Source: CAZFIO01 sp964519585
Lineage (GTDB): Bacteria; Bacillota; Clostridia; Tissierellales; Tissierellaceae
Reading direction: 5' to 3'
Assembly: GCA_964519585.1 (NCBI GenBank)
Contig: CAZFIO010000001.1
Coordinates: 1-64,000, forward strand
DNA length: 64,000 bases
The translations under genes and the position numbers were made by a program. Of the stretch, positions 44,539 to 55,450 are shown piece after piece (the stretch's first letter is position 1; each line of letters starts with the position of its first letter). The notes beneath the pieces were generated by a model, which saw only the letters and a list, made by a program, of their open reading frames with translations, searched no databases and had not been told where the DNA came from.

Positions 44539-45979
44539 CTATATAAATATTGATAATTATCCATTTATGGAAAGATTCTTTGAAAAAAAGGCTAGGGAAG
44601 GCTGGCTTATAAGCAAAATTTACCAAGGTTATATATTTGTATATAAAAGAATAAAACCTGAAGACCTAGACTTCTCCATAACTCCTTATGAGATTGAGAC
44701 CTTTTTTACCAGGAAGACCAAGGTTGATCTAGAAGAATTTCAAAGTGTTTGTCAGCATGTGGGCTGGAATTATGCTACTAAGACCTCAGATTTGCATATA
44801 TATTACAAGGAAAAGACCGATGATGCCATGCCCTTGGAGACTGATGAGGAGGAGCTTTTTAAAAGCCTGGAAGCCATAGGTAAAAAACAGGAAGTAGGCA
44901 ACTATTTAATGACCATTTTGTCAGTTGTTCTATCTTGGTTTATTTTAGGGTCTGTTTTTAAGAATACCTCTGCTGTCAAGGATGGTTTGCATCTTTCTCT
45001 AGCATTTCTAATGCCAGCAGCCTTGGCCCTGGGAATTGTTCAAATCATAGATCTAAATCGTTTTATCAATAGAAATCGCAAAAATATTGAGGAAGGACTT
45101 CCCCTAGATTTTGATAGTTCTAGGAAGCCTATATATAAAATATTATTAATATATATGAATATTGTTTTTATTTTGTTATTTTATCATATCCTATATAGTG
45201 CCTTTATCTTAGAAAACAAAAGTGCAATTATAGGCCTTATCCCTGGCATAATAGGTGTGTCTATAGGGACTCTCTATAGGTTTATTGTTAAGCCTAGAAG
45301 AATGGAATTGGAGTTAAAATCCATTGGCCTGGTTTTTACCCTTTTGTTAACTATCGCACTTAATGCTTTTATAGGTGTGCATTTTATAGATGCACTCCTG
45401 GACCAAGACCAGGACCTTCCTGATAGGGAGGACTATAAGATTGTCTTAATGGAGGACTTGGATGAAGGGGAAGACTATGCAACCTTTTATAGAAATTCTA
45501 GCCCCCTATTTCCACACTCTTATGAATCTTACTCCTACTCTAGAAGTGCTGGTTCCATAAAAGCTGAATATGCTGGGGCAATAAACAGTTCTATTGCCCA
45601 AAACTTAGTTAAGAGGTATAAAAATCGGGCCAAAAAAGCCCTTGTAACTAGAACTAATGACTTATTTAGGTATTCCTTTGATTATGGAGAATTTGATAGT
45701 TTCTTAAAATTCTATGGAATTAATGAAGAAGATTTCAATAAAGTAAAGGATATGGATAAAATTGAAGGCAAAAGAAAGTTAAGGGAAGTTGGCTTTGCCA
45801 ACTCCATAATTAAGGCTGATGAAAGCTTTTGGGGTGTAGATGAAGCCTATTATCTAGACTATATGAAAACAGAAATAATCCTTAGAAAAGATAGGGAGGT
45901 CATCTATATAGATCTAGAAGGAATGGATTTTCTGGATGACCACATAGAAAACACTATAAAAAATAGACTTAGTCTCTAA
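44516..45979 (+). CDS. DUF2812 membrane protein, right copy
   Basis: Identical mirror of 18362-19825, overlapping the padR copy by 23 bp. Confidence 0.8.
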   Translation: MNFKIEINYINIDNYPFMERFFEKKAREGWLISKIYQGYIFVYKRIKPEDLDFSITPYEIETFFTRKTKVDLEEFQSVCQHVGWNYATKTSDLHIYYKEKTDDAMPLETDEEELFKSLEAIGKKQEVGNYLMTILSVVLSWFILGSVFKNTSAVKDGLHLSLAFLMPAALALGIVQIIDLNRFINRNRKNIEEGLPLDFDSSRKPIYKILLIYMNIVFILLFYHILYSAFILENKSAIIGLIPGIIGVSIGTLYRFIVKPRRMELELKSIGLVFTLLLTIALNAFIGVHFIDALLDQDQDLPDREDYKIVLMEDLDEGEDYATFYRNSSPLFPHSYESYSYSRSAGSIKAEYAGAINSSIAQNLVKRYKNRAKKALVTRTNDLFRYSFDYGEFDSFLKFYGINEEDFNKVKDMDKIEGKRKLREVGFANSIIKADESFWGVDEAYYLDYMKTEIILRKDREVIYIDLEGMDFLDDHIENTIKNRLSL

Positions 45980-46030
45980 GTAAAAGAGTTTTCATCCTTA
46001 GCTTCACTCTGGATTACAATATATATAAGC

Positions 46031-46059
46031 AAAAGGTGTTGGACCCTTGTCCAACACCT
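46031..46059 (-). terminator. fni terminator, right copy
   Basis: Mirror of 18282-18310. Confidence 0.85.
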
Positions 46060-46065
46060 AAAAAT

Positions 46066-47079
46066 TTACAGTAATTCTTTTAATCTTCCTGTTAGCCTAT
46101 AGTCTGCATTTCTTAGTTCTTCTATATTTTTCTTACCCATTAGTAGCATGATTACCTTCAGCTTATAGGTTAGGGCTTCTAGGTAAGTCTTTGCATGTCC
46201 GTAGCCACCATGGACTAGATATCTTAGAAGTTCTCCACTGATTCCTGCTATTTCTGCTCCCAAAACTAGAGCCTTGGCTATGTCCAAACTATTTCTAATC
46301 CCACCACTGCCTATGATTTTTAAATCACTGGGTAGCTCCCTAGACCTAATAATAGCTAGGGCTGAGGGTATCCCCCAGGAATACAGTTCCGTTAAATCAG
46401 TATTTAAATTCCTAAGATTTTCTATCTCTATAAAGTTGGTTCCCCCATGGCCTGATATGTCTATACATCTTACTCCTATATCATAGAGCCTTCTTGCCAC
46501 ATCCTTGGATATACCAAAGCCTACTTCCTTGACTATAACTGGCTTGTCCGTAGCCTGGATAATCTTTTCAATATTATTGATTATTCCCTTAAAGTCCCTA
46601 TCACCCTCATCCATAGCTAGTTCCTGGGCTGGATTCAAGTGTATTTGTAGGGCATCCGCTTCAATGGTCTCCATGGCAATTTTCGCATCATCTAGACTAG
46701 CAAAACCACTCAGGTTTGCCAAAACTATAGCTTCAGGCCCCATGTTTCTTCTTACTACCCTAAAGGAATCCTTGCAACCCTCATCCTCACATACAATTAT
46801 GGTTTCAGAACCTACGGCCATGGGTATATTAAACTCCTTGGCTAGTAGGGATAGCTCCCTGTTTATCTCTCCAGCAAACTCTGTACCACCTGTCATAGCA
46901 TTTATAATTATTGGGTAATTGGCCTTTTTTCCTAGAAAATCTATTCTTGTATCTATATCACCAATATTTAATTCTGGCAAGGCATTGTGTTCCAAATATA
47001 CATCACCAAATAAAGTGTCTCCCTCATAGCTTGTCTTTAAGTGATTTTCAACATGTTCCCTTTTTCTTTCCTTTCTCAT
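46066..47079 (-). CDS. fni: Type 2 IPP isomerase, right copy
   Basis: Identical mirror of 17262-18275. Confidence 0.94.
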   Translation of the reverse strand: MRKERKREHVENHLKTSYEGDTLFGDVYLEHNALPELNIGDIDTRIDFLGKKANYPIIINAMTGGTEFAGEINRELSLLAKEFNIPMAVGSETIIVCEDEGCKDSFRVVRRNMGPEAIVLANLSGFASLDDAKIAMETIEADALQIHLNPAQELAMDEGDRDFKGIINNIEKIIQATDKPVIVKEVGFGISKDVARRLYDIGVRCIDISGHGGTNFIEIENLRNLNTDLTELYSWGIPSALAIIRSRELPSDLKIIGSGGIRNSLDIAKALVLGAEIAGISGELLRYLVHGGYGHAKTYLEALTYKLKVIMLLMGKKNIEELRNADYRLTGRLKELL

Positions 47080-47207
47080 TTCTATCACCCCTATTTATTT
47101 GATATAAATAGTTACCATGGTTTAATAATACTACAATAAGTGATGAAATACAATTAAAAAACTATTCAGTCTATTTAATTACCTTCTAAGGAAAACTTAC
47201 TAATGCT

Positions 47208-48422
47208 TTATTCACTTAATAATCTTTTTTCACCTGTCAATTCTTGGATAGGTGCAATATTTTGAACATATTCTAGGGTGCCTAGATATTCTCCATCCTT
47301 ATTTCTTACTGCAAAGAAACGGATTAATACAAACATTTCTCCCAGCTGGATCCAGAAGTCTTCATTATCCTTCTTACCAGATTTGAAATCTTCCAAGATT
47401 TGCTTAACCTTATGGACTGACGTATGGGGATGGCAGTTTTCTACTGAACGACCTATTACCGCCTTGGTTCTAGCAAAAATCCTGTGCTCCCCCTTGGTAA
47501 AGAATTTTACATTGTCATTTTTATCTACAAAAGATAGTTCTCCTGGCAAAATCTCCATAATTGCAGCTATCTCTTCAGAATTCAATACTCCTGTATCAAA
47601 CTTTACATATCCACCTTCTAGAAGGCCCTTGTCCTCCTCTTCTTGCTCTAGGTCAACCCTTTTTAGTTTCCAGTCTTTTTCTGGCACAATAAAGGCAAAC
47701 CCAATTTCCTCAGATTCTTTATAGATGGTTATCCATTCATCTTCTATTAGGGTATCTAGACTCATGGGAAATAGGATGTTTTCCTCCTTAAAGACCATTT
47801 CCTTTGTTTGGTTTAGGGCATCCTCCATTTTTTCTACCAGTTCATCCCTTTTGCCAGTATACTTATCCAAGTCTAGAAGTATTCCCTTGATTTTGCCCCT
47901 TATTTCATCATGAACTCCCCACATTACCTTAGGTGGTGCAGTTACCCCATATTTCTCTAGATAGGGAAATATTAGGTTTTCTTTCCTGCTGTAGTGTTTA
48001 TCAATTTCCCACAGCTTGTTAAAGTCTTCTATAAGACTGTCAATATTGTCCCTTGAGTCATCGTTTTTAAACTCTTCCACATGAGGCAAGATTGTATTAT
48101 CAATTAAATCAGTGATGGCCTCATTTTCCTGCTTCATAGTATATATTGGATGACCTGGCACCTGCTCTGGATGGTGGATTTCTTCCAAGGTCCCCTTAAA
48201 TACAGCTGCATGCACATCGCATAGATATTGTATCTCTTCAATAGGTAAACCTTCCTTAACCAATTGGACTTCCATCTCCCCAATTTCTTTTGGAGAAACC
48301 CCTTCTATAACTGCTGCAAACTTTTCCTTTACTTCCTCTACAGTTTTCCCTTCATGCAACTCTCTTATGACTTCCTTAAGCTGTTCCTGCCTATATTCTC
48401 TATTATTAATTAATTCAGACAT
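47208..48422 (-). CDS. DUF438/hemerythrin/PAS protein, right copy
   Basis: Identical mirror of 15919-17133. Confidence 0.88.
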   Translation of the reverse strand: MSELINNREYRQEQLKEVIRELHEGKTVEEVKEKFAAVIEGVSPKEIGEMEVQLVKEGLPIEEIQYLCDVHAAVFKGTLEEIHHPEQVPGHPIYTMKQENEAITDLIDNTILPHVEEFKNDDSRDNIDSLIEDFNKLWEIDKHYSRKENLIFPYLEKYGVTAPPKVMWGVHDEIRGKIKGILLDLDKYTGKRDELVEKMEDALNQTKEMVFKEENILFPMSLDTLIEDEWITIYKESEEIGFAFIVPEKDWKLKRVDLEQEEEDKGLLEGGYVKFDTGVLNSEEIAAIMEILPGELSFVDKNDNVKFFTKGEHRIFARTKAVIGRSVENCHPHTSVHKVKQILEDFKSGKKDNEDFWIQLGEMFVLIRFFAVRNKDGEYLGTLEYVQNIAPIQELTGEKRLLSE

Positions 48423-48552
48423 ATTATCCCTCCATATATTTTTTCAACAATATAGTTATACCCAATATAAGCAAATTTAAAAGAAAAAAGAAAATAGTTA
48501 ATCCTATATCTTCTTGATTTTAGAAAAATATTTATCTAATCTTTCTTGTGTC

Positions 48553-49896
48553 TTAACTCTCTTGTAAGTTGTCAGAGGACCTTATACTTACATCCCTATA
48601 TTTTAAGTAAAAATAGTTAACTATAAATACTATATATAGGTAAAAAGCATAGGGGACAATCCTTAGGGGATCTACACTTAAGGTGGTAGCAGGTACTAAA
48701 TTTGCTATATTCCAGGGAATCATAGCTGCAAAGAGTATAGCAGTATTGCCTATGTCCGTGGCTAATTCATAGCTGCCTATATTTTCCTTTTCATAAAGTT
48801 CCTTCATTATTTCACTGGTCATAACCACAGCTATAGATTGGTTGCCTCCAAAGGCACCAGTCATTACAGATACAAGCCCCGTTGTAAATAGAGCCTGGCT
48901 TCTGGTTTTAATATTTTTAAAATACTTATTTATCATAGAAAATACATTCATGCCCTCCAGGATTCCTGCCATGGAGCAAGATACGAAAATTGTAAAGCCT
49001 GGTTTTGCCATGGATAATAGCCCTCCACCCTTGATTATTTCTGCTAAAGGATTATCTGGGCCTAATTGATAACCTAGCACAAGGGTCTTAAGTAAATCTG
49101 CTAAGCTTACTCCCTGAACAAATACCCCGATTAAAGAGCCTAGCACTATACTTACCACCATAGATTTCTTCACATTTAATTGGAAGATACTTAAAATCAG
49201 CATGGCCAGTGCAGGTATCAGTATAATAAAATTAATTATGTAATTTTCTTTTAACTGGTCTATAACCAGACTGTCACTAACATTTAATGGATTGAAAAAT
49301 GAAAAGCCTAAATAAATTATTACACTTACAAGAAAGGGGATTAAATTAGTCTTTACAAACTTTTTAAGCATAGGATATAGGTCCACACCAGTTAGGTTTG
49401 CAACTAAGTTTGCTGAAGATGACATGGGTGATGTCCGGTCACCAAAAAAACACCCTGCCAAAATTGCCCCTCCTATTAGATTTATATTTATATCACTGGT
49501 TCTGGCCATAATTATCAATACTATACCTATGGTAGAAGCCGTGCCAAGAGCAGTCCCAAGCATATAGGATACAAGGCAGGATGATAAAAATGCAAATACT
49601 ACAAAGTACTTAGGAATCATAACCTGCATACTATAGTAAACTATTGCTGGGATAGTTCCTGCAGAAAACCATGAAGCAGTAACTAGGCCTATAAGGCCAA
49701 ATATAGTTAGTACAACAAAGGCCTTTTTTCCACTTGTCCAAGAATATTTCAAAATATGTTTAAGACTATAACCCATTTTTAAGGCTATAAGGAAGAATAT
49801 CAAATAAGAGCCTAATAAGCAGTAGCCAATAAAGACACCCTTAAAAACCCCATATAAGAGAATAATAAATGACAAGATAAATCCAAGCCCCAGCAC
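48553..49896 (-). CDS. NhaC-family antiporter, right copy
   Basis: Identical mirror of 14445-15788. Confidence 0.85.
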   Translation of the reverse strand: MLGLGFILSFIILLYGVFKGVFIGYCLLGSYLIFFLIALKMGYSLKHILKYSWTSGKKAFVVLTIFGLIGLVTASWFSAGTIPAIVYYSMQVMIPKYFVVFAFLSSCLVSYMLGTALGTASTIGIVLIIMARTSDININLIGGAILAGCFFGDRTSPMSSSANLVANLTGVDLYPMLKKFVKTNLIPFLVSVIIYLGFSFFNPLNVSDSLVIDQLKENYIINFIILIPALAMLILSIFQLNVKKSMVVSIVLGSLIGVFVQGVSLADLLKTLVLGYQLGPDNPLAEIIKGGGLLSMAKPGFTIFVSCSMAGILEGMNVFSMINKYFKNIKTRSQALFTTGLVSVMTGAFGGNQSIAVVMTSEIMKELYEKENIGSYELATDIGNTAILFAAMIPWNIANLVPATTLSVDPLRIVPYAFYLYIVFIVNYFYLKYRDVSIRSSDNLQES

Positions 49897-49944
49897 ACCA
49901 TCACCCCTGTTTTTCGTAATATTTCATAATGTATAACAAGATAA

Positions 49945-50733
49945 CTATAGGATATTTATTTCTTCTGGTTTTTTCATGCCTAATAAATCTATCATTTTCT
50001 TATAAACCTCTTTTTTTCCTGTGGTAAATATCTTAAATGTAGCTTTTTTTCCTTCTTCTGCCCTTGAATTGTTTACTAGCATAAGTTCTTCAGCATATTT
50101 CACTTGTTCATAGGCGGGGTTTATGAAGTTAGTTTCAGGTGACTTTCTTTGAAATTCCTTTATTGCAATGGGATAATGGGTACAACCCAAAATTATATCT
50201 TTAGGACTTCCTTTTTCCATGATATTGTTCATATGTAGGTCTACTAAGGCCTGGACCTCCTCACTAGTATAGTCGCCACTATCAATTAAGCTAGCTAGAT
50301 TTGGGCTACCCTCATTTACCACTTTCACATTCTTATTGGCCCTTTTTATAAGTTTTTCATGGGCTCCACTTTCTATGGTAAATTTAGTTGCTATAACCCC
50401 AACCTCCTTAATATTTTCGCTTATTACATAGTCAGCTGCAGGCTTAATAATGCTTATGATTGGTAGAGGGTAGTCAGAAAAATACTTGTCTAATATAGTG
50501 GATATGGTGTTACAAGCTACAAGAATCAATTTTACATCCTTTTCTATAAGGAAATCTACCATTCTTTTTGTTAGCTGGTATATTTCTTCCTCAGACTTAT
50601 TTCCATAGGGTACATTTGCATTGTCTCCAAAATAGTATATGCTTTCATTTTCCAATAAATTTTGTAACTCCTTTGCTACAGTTAGTCCACCTACCCCAGA
50701 ATCCAAAACTCCTATAGGCCTATTATCAAACAT
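49945..50733 (-). CDS. murI: Glutamate racemase, right copy
   Basis: Identical mirror of 13608-14396. Confidence 0.95.
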   Translation of the reverse strand: MFDNRPIGVLDSGVGGLTVAKELQNLLENESIYYFGDNANVPYGNKSEEEIYQLTKRMVDFLIEKDVKLILVACNTISTILDKYFSDYPLPIISIIKPAADYVISENIKEVGVIATKFTIESGAHEKLIKRANKNVKVVNEGSPNLASLIDSGDYTSEEVQALVDLHMNNIMEKGSPKDIILGCTHYPIAIKEFQRKSPETNFINPAYEQVKYAEELMLVNNSRAEEGKKATFKIFTTGKKEVYKKMIDLLGMKKPEEINIL

Positions 50734-50787
50734 GAATAAATCCTCCTTTAATTATCCTTCTACCATCATATTAATACAATTTGGCAA

Positions 50788-51708
50788 TTACTTCAAAACA
50801 GCTCTACAGACTCTTTTTCCATTTTCTAAATAAAACAAAAATATAGTCACCCCAAGTAGGTCTGCTGCTCCTCCAGGACTTATATTATTCTCAATAAAAT
50901 CCCTATCCATTTGCCCTACTTCTTTTTTCCCTTCTTCAGTCAAATATCCCCCCAGGTCTAGAGCCTTCTTGGCCCTAGCTTGACTATAGTTTAAGACCCC
51001 CATATTATGCCTGCCTAGTATATTTGAATCTTCTGTGTGGGCTATCAGGTGAAGGAGAGTATGAAGTAAAATATCATTAATTGAATATTCATCTGCCTTA
51101 ATCAGATCCTTTAAAACTGGTAAGGAATGATTTATGACCGTTTCAAACCCTGATTCTACCTCACCCCTAATCCCCTTAACCCCATATTTAAGGTAAAGAC
51201 TTTCACCATAGGTTAGGTCTTTATTATTATCTATATTTTTTAATTCTTTGCTTATTCCTTCAGTCATTTCTTTGACCCTTTTTATAATCTTATCTGTTTT
51301 GAAATAAGAGTCATGATTCTTCCCATAAAGACTGCCTACAGCACTAGCAATAATCCCTAGGGAGAATATGGCTCCCTTATGGGTGTTGATACCTGAGGTA
51401 GCCTGAAACATAAGGTTTTCAGCTTCTATACCTATGGGTCTAAGTCCCTCCATCAATTTCCTATAATCATCTCCTTGGAAGTCTAGACCTGCTCTTGTGC
51501 ATTCTTGAAAATAGGGAGGTAAAACCGATGCACTTCCCAAAAAGGTAAATACATCCATATCATCATGGGCACCAGGGTTATACCTATCTACAAGACCAGG
51601 CTTTGGGCTAGCTGCCAATTCATATAAAATTGATTTAATACAAAGACTGCTTATATAATTGCAAAAGTTTTTCTTATTCATATCATATTTACTAGGTATT
51701 TTGACCAA
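50788..51708 (-). CDS. citG: CitG, right copy
   Basis: Identical mirror of 12633-13553. Confidence 0.92.
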   Translation of the reverse strand: MVKIPSKYDMNKKNFCNYISSLCIKSILYELAASPKPGLVDRYNPGAHDDMDVFTFLGSASVLPPYFQECTRAGLDFQGDDYRKLMEGLRPIGIEAENLMFQATSGINTHKGAIFSLGIIASAVGSLYGKNHDSYFKTDKIIKRVKEMTEGISKELKNIDNNKDLTYGESLYLKYGVKGIRGEVESGFETVINHSLPVLKDLIKADEYSINDILLHTLLHLIAHTEDSNILGRHNMGVLNYSQARAKKALDLGGYLTEEGKKEVGQMDRDFIENNISPGGAADLLGVTIFLFYLENGKRVCRAVLK

Positions 51709-51758
51709 GACATGTGCTCCCTTTGGGGAAGGGTTCCCCTGACCCTAGTATCCTTTCT

Positions 51759-52277
51759 TTATCTTTTTAAATGTTTTTGTCCAAGTTCCCTTATGGCCAA
51801 TATCAATTCCTCATAAGAGTGATTCTTTTCCCTCATGCAGAGCCTTACCTCCTTGTTGCAAAGCAAGCATTTTCTAGGTTCAGCCTTTAGATCTGATCTT
51901 GATATTTGTTTTCCCTGCCTATCAAATACATCTATATCAAAAATCCGGCCCAGGGGATGGGATTCCTCTATATTTATTGTGATATCTTTTAGCTTTAAGG
52001 GTTCCATATCTACAAGTATATAGGCCTCCCTGCCAGTAGATTTATCAATTTCCTCCTTATAAACAAGTTCTATATCCCTTTTGCTTACTTCCTTAATAAT
52101 CTCCTGGAAACCTTTTTTATGAATTTTCCTATATAAATCATTATCCTTTTCCCTGCCTGGGATATTAAGAGTAAAGGAGATAAGAGTACTATTGTAAGTA
52201 TCTAGTAGTTCTTTTTGTTTTCTAGCCCTTTCCTCTCTTGAATTTAATATTTTCATAAGAACTTTTTCATCAACCAT
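51759..52277 (-). CDS. citX: CitX, right copy
   Basis: Identical mirror of 12064-12582. Confidence 0.92.
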   Translation of the reverse strand: MVDEKVLMKILNSREERARKQKELLDTYNSTLISFTLNIPGREKDNDLYRKIHKKGFQEIIKEVSKRDIELVYKEEIDKSTGREAYILVDMEPLKLKDITINIEESHPLGRIFDIDVFDRQGKQISRSDLKAEPRKCLLCNKEVRLCMREKNHSYEELILAIRELGQKHLKR

Positions 52278-52324
52278 ATAATCACCACTTTTCTACTCCT
52301 TAGCTTAAGTATAGAACAAAAATG

Positions 52325-52356
52325 GAAAAAATAAAAGGGATAGATTTCTCTATCCC
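52325..52356 (-). terminator. fprA terminator, right copy
   Basis: Mirror of 11985-12016. Confidence 0.9.
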
Positions 52357-52361
52357 ATCTT

Positions 52362-53549
52362 TTAGAACTGCTTGGCAAATTCCTTACCGAATTCTATACA
52401 TTTTTCAATTGCTTCCTTGTCTGGGTTCCAAAGGGCTTTTGGCCCACCCTCCATTACATCCAGTTTAGCATCCTTTAGCTTACCTTCTAGTATGTCTACT
52501 GACTCTCCAGACCAACCATAAGAACCAAAGCCTGCTGCCTTCTTGTTCTTAAAGCCTATTCCCTTAATCATTTCTAGAAGTCCACCAGTAGCATTCATTA
52601 TTCCCTTGTTTACTGTTGATGAACCAAAGAGGATTCCTTTTGCCCTAAACAATTCTGTGATTATATCATTTTTATCCGTGTTTGCAGCATTGTAGAGTTT
52701 TACAACTATATCTCCATCCACAGATTTGATTCCTTCTGCTATAGCTTCTGCCATTCTTCTAGTTGCATGCCACATAGTGTCATATACTATAGTGATTTGA
52801 TTTTCTTGGTAGGCATCTGCCCATTCAAGATACTTTTCAACTATTTGAGCAGGGTTATCCCTCCAAATTATACCATGGCTTGTAGCTATCATATTAAGCG
52901 GTAGATTGAAGCTTAGAACTTCCTTAATCTTATTTGTTACCAGGGCAGAAAATGGAGTTAAAATATTTGCATAGTACTTTATTGCTTCTTCAAATAATTC
53001 ACATTGGTCTACTAAATCATTGTACATAGCTTCTGATGCATAGTGTTGTCCAAAAGCATCATTAGAAAATAAAATAGCATCTGAGTCCATATAGGTCATC
53101 ATACTATCTGGCCAGTGTAACATTCTTGCTTCAACAAAGGTAAGTGTGGATTCACCTATGTTTAAGGTGTCACCTGTTTTTACCTCTACAAAGTTCCAGT
53201 CCTCATGGAAGTGACCTTTTAATATTTTTGCTCCATTGGCTGTACAATAAATTGGGGTATTTGGTATTTCCTTCATTAGTAGTGGCAAGGCCCCACTATG
53301 GTCAATCTCTGAGTGCTGTGCAATTATATAGTCAATTTCATTTAGGTCGATTTCTCTTTTTAACTTTTCTACCCATTCCTTAGCAAAAGGCTCCCAAACT
53401 GTATCAATAAGTACTGTCTTTTCATCCCTGATTAAGTAAGAGTTATATGAGGAGCCCCTATCAGTAGAGTATTCATCACCATGGAACCTTCTTAATTCCC
53501 AGTCTATCTTTCCTACCCATGTAACCCTATCTGTTAATTTAAAACCCAT
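52362..53549 (-). CDS. fprA: FprA flavodiiron protein, right copy
   Basis: Identical mirror of 10792-11979. Confidence 0.95.
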   Translation of the reverse strand: MGFKLTDRVTWVGKIDWELRRFHGDEYSTDRGSSYNSYLIRDEKTVLIDTVWEPFAKEWVEKLKREIDLNEIDYIIAQHSEIDHSGALPLLMKEIPNTPIYCTANGAKILKGHFHEDWNFVEVKTGDTLNIGESTLTFVEARMLHWPDSMMTYMDSDAILFSNDAFGQHYASEAMYNDLVDQCELFEEAIKYYANILTPFSALVTNKIKEVLSFNLPLNMIATSHGIIWRDNPAQIVEKYLEWADAYQENQITIVYDTMWHATRRMAEAIAEGIKSVDGDIVVKLYNAANTDKNDIITELFRAKGILFGSSTVNKGIMNATGGLLEMIKGIGFKNKKAAGFGSYGWSGESVDILEGKLKDAKLDVMEGGPKALWNPDKEAIEKCIEFGKEFAKQF

Positions 53550-53583
53550 GTAAATCCCTCCTATTTTAATTTATATATTTTTA

Positions 53584-53613
53584 TATATACCCAAAATTTG
53601 TTCATTCCTGCAA
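53584..53613 (-). promoter_or_regulatory. Possible fprA promoter, right copy
   Basis: Mirror of 10728-10757. Confidence 0.4.
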
Positions 53614-53653
53614 GGTATGGATAAATTTGTATCTTACTAAGATTATTTAATAT

Positions 53654-54220
53654 TTACTCCCCTGCCTGAAGGTATTTGTTCTCTAAATTTTCTAGTATAA
53701 AAATATACTTTTCCTGTAGACCTTCCTTAGTTGCCTTATCTTCAATATCTTTACACTTGTCTTCTATAAAGTTTTTCGCCTCTTGGTTAAGCATGTTTTC
53801 TGCAAACTTATACATGACAGAATTCTCCTTGTCTATATGTCTCTCCAGTAGGTCTGTATAGGCTATACTATTGGCAATTATGTCTAGTCTTGATTCATCA
53901 TTGCCTGCCTTAAAGTCCTCCAGACCTAGTTCTAAATTCTTCATATATAGTCTCCCTAAATCATGCTCTATATACATACCTGTTATAGCTCCAGACTTAG
54001 CAAGTCTCTCTATTTCCTTATTCATAGTATCAAAGAGTATATCCTCCTCCTTGCCATGGTGGTGTTTGTCTGCATACACCCGGATAAAATCTATTACAAT
54101 AGGGTAGTCATCAAGATCATAGTCACCCAAAACCATAAGCTCATAAGACACCTTTCTTAAAACCTTCAACATTCTTTTAATTATTTCATGCTCTTCCACC
54201 ATGATTTTAATTGATTCCAT
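53654..54220 (-). CDS. Hemerythrin HHE protein, right copy
   Basis: Identical mirror of 10121-10687. Confidence 0.85.
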   Translation of the reverse strand: MESIKIMVEEHEIIKRMLKVLRKVSYELMVLGDYDLDDYPIVIDFIRVYADKHHHGKEEDILFDTMNKEIERLAKSGAITGMYIEHDLGRLYMKNLELGLEDFKAGNDESRLDIIANSIAYTDLLERHIDKENSVMYKFAENMLNQEAKNFIEDKCKDIEDKATKEGLQEKYIFILENLENKYLQAGE

Positions 54221-54233
54221 ATATTAAACTCCT

Positions 54234-54944
54234 TTACTCTATTTCTTCTAGGGCTGATTTGTTTTCTATTATCACCCTTCTATGTCCTATAAGTCTTATT
54301 ATGCCCAATTCTTGAAAGGCTGACAACTTACGGCTTAAGGTTTCTTGGCTCATTCCTATATGGGAAGCTAGATCCCTTTTGCTCATTTTTAGAACCACTT
54401 CACCCCTTGCATTTGACATGTTGAGGAGGGTTTGGGCTAGCCTCTTTTCTACAGAATAAAGACTGATATTTTCTATTAAGGTCTCAGTCCTCTCTAGTCT
54501 TTGACTCAGTTCCTCCATAACCTTAAATCCTATGGTAGGATACTTAATCATTAAATTCTTCAAGGCTTCCCCATCTATGATGCACATGGTGGTTTTTTCA
54601 AGGGCTTCCCCATTGTCCTTCAAATCTTTTGTGGAAAAAAGGGATAATTCTCCCATAAACTCACCAGGTCCTAGAATCCTTATGACCTGTTCCTTGCCTG
54701 ATTCAGTAATCCGGCTAATTTTCACCTTGCCTTTGTGAATTACATAAAGCTTCCTTTTACTGTCTCCTGCCATATATATCATTTGGCCTTTTTCATAGGT
54801 CTTATCTATAGTGATAGAAGCAATCTCAAGCATTTCTTCATGACTAAGATTGCTAAAAATAGGTACTAATTCTATACAGTTTCTTCCTCCATTTTTAAAA
54901 CAAGAACATCTGATAAAAACACCCCCCCTATTAACAATAGTCAA
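54234..54944 (-). CDS. Crp/Fnr-family regulator, right copy
   Basis: Identical mirror of 9397-10107, with the same start-codon ambiguity. Confidence 0.85.
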   Translation of the reverse strand: MTIVNRGGVFIRCSCFKNGGRNCIELVPIFSNLSHEEMLEIASITIDKTYEKGQMIYMAGDSKRKLYVIHKGKVKISRITESGKEQVIRILGPGEFMGELSLFSTKDLKDNGEALEKTTMCIIDGEALKNLMIKYPTIGFKVMEELSQRLERTETLIENISLYSVEKRLAQTLLNMSNARGEVVLKMSKRDLASHIGMSQETLSRKLSAFQELGIIRLIGHRRVIIENKSALEEIE

Positions 54945-55029
54945 GCGATAGTCAAACAGTTGTCAAACGATAGTCAAGCAATTGTTTTGTTATAGTCTAG
55001 CTTCTGGGTCTTGGTATCTTCCCTACAAG
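54922..55029 (-). repeat. Mosaic repeat with 11-bp units, right copy
   Basis: Mirror of 9312-9419. The four 11-mers lie at 54934-54977. Confidence 0.7.
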
Positions 55030-55105
55030 GCTATACAGGCATTCCAATCCCAATAAGAATACCCTAATACAAGATTTTTTTTATAATTGCTATGCTATCG
55101 TTCTC

Positions 55106-55147
55106 ATTATACCCTAAATATCTAATTGTAAAATTGACCTAGGTCAA
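55106..55147 (-). promoter_or_regulatory. FNR-like operator and -10, right copy
   Basis: Mirror of 9194-9235. The palindrome is at 55134-55147. Confidence 0.7.
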
Positions 55148-55450
55148 AATTTTTAATATTATTTCCTTGGAAACAATCCACGTCCTGTTCCATTGATTCC
55201 AATTTCAGGCCCAAATTCACTTTTGGGGCCAGCTTTTAGGTCGTCGGGCCAGCAAAGCTAGCCCCTAGCTTGTTATGACCCAAGAGAATAAGTTTAATCA
55301 CACTGTTCACTGTTCATTATCATTTTCCCTGACAAACTGTCTTACCGTCTTTGCTTTCTGCCTTCCGCTTTCCTCCTTCTCATTTATCCAGAAAATGTAG
55401 AATATTTATCCTACAAATATGATATAATTAATTATCAATTATAAAGGGGT
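55148..55450. other. Non-coding stretch with repeat module, right copy
   Basis: Mirror of 8891-9193. Module A is at 55239-55270. No gene is seen. Confidence 0.6.
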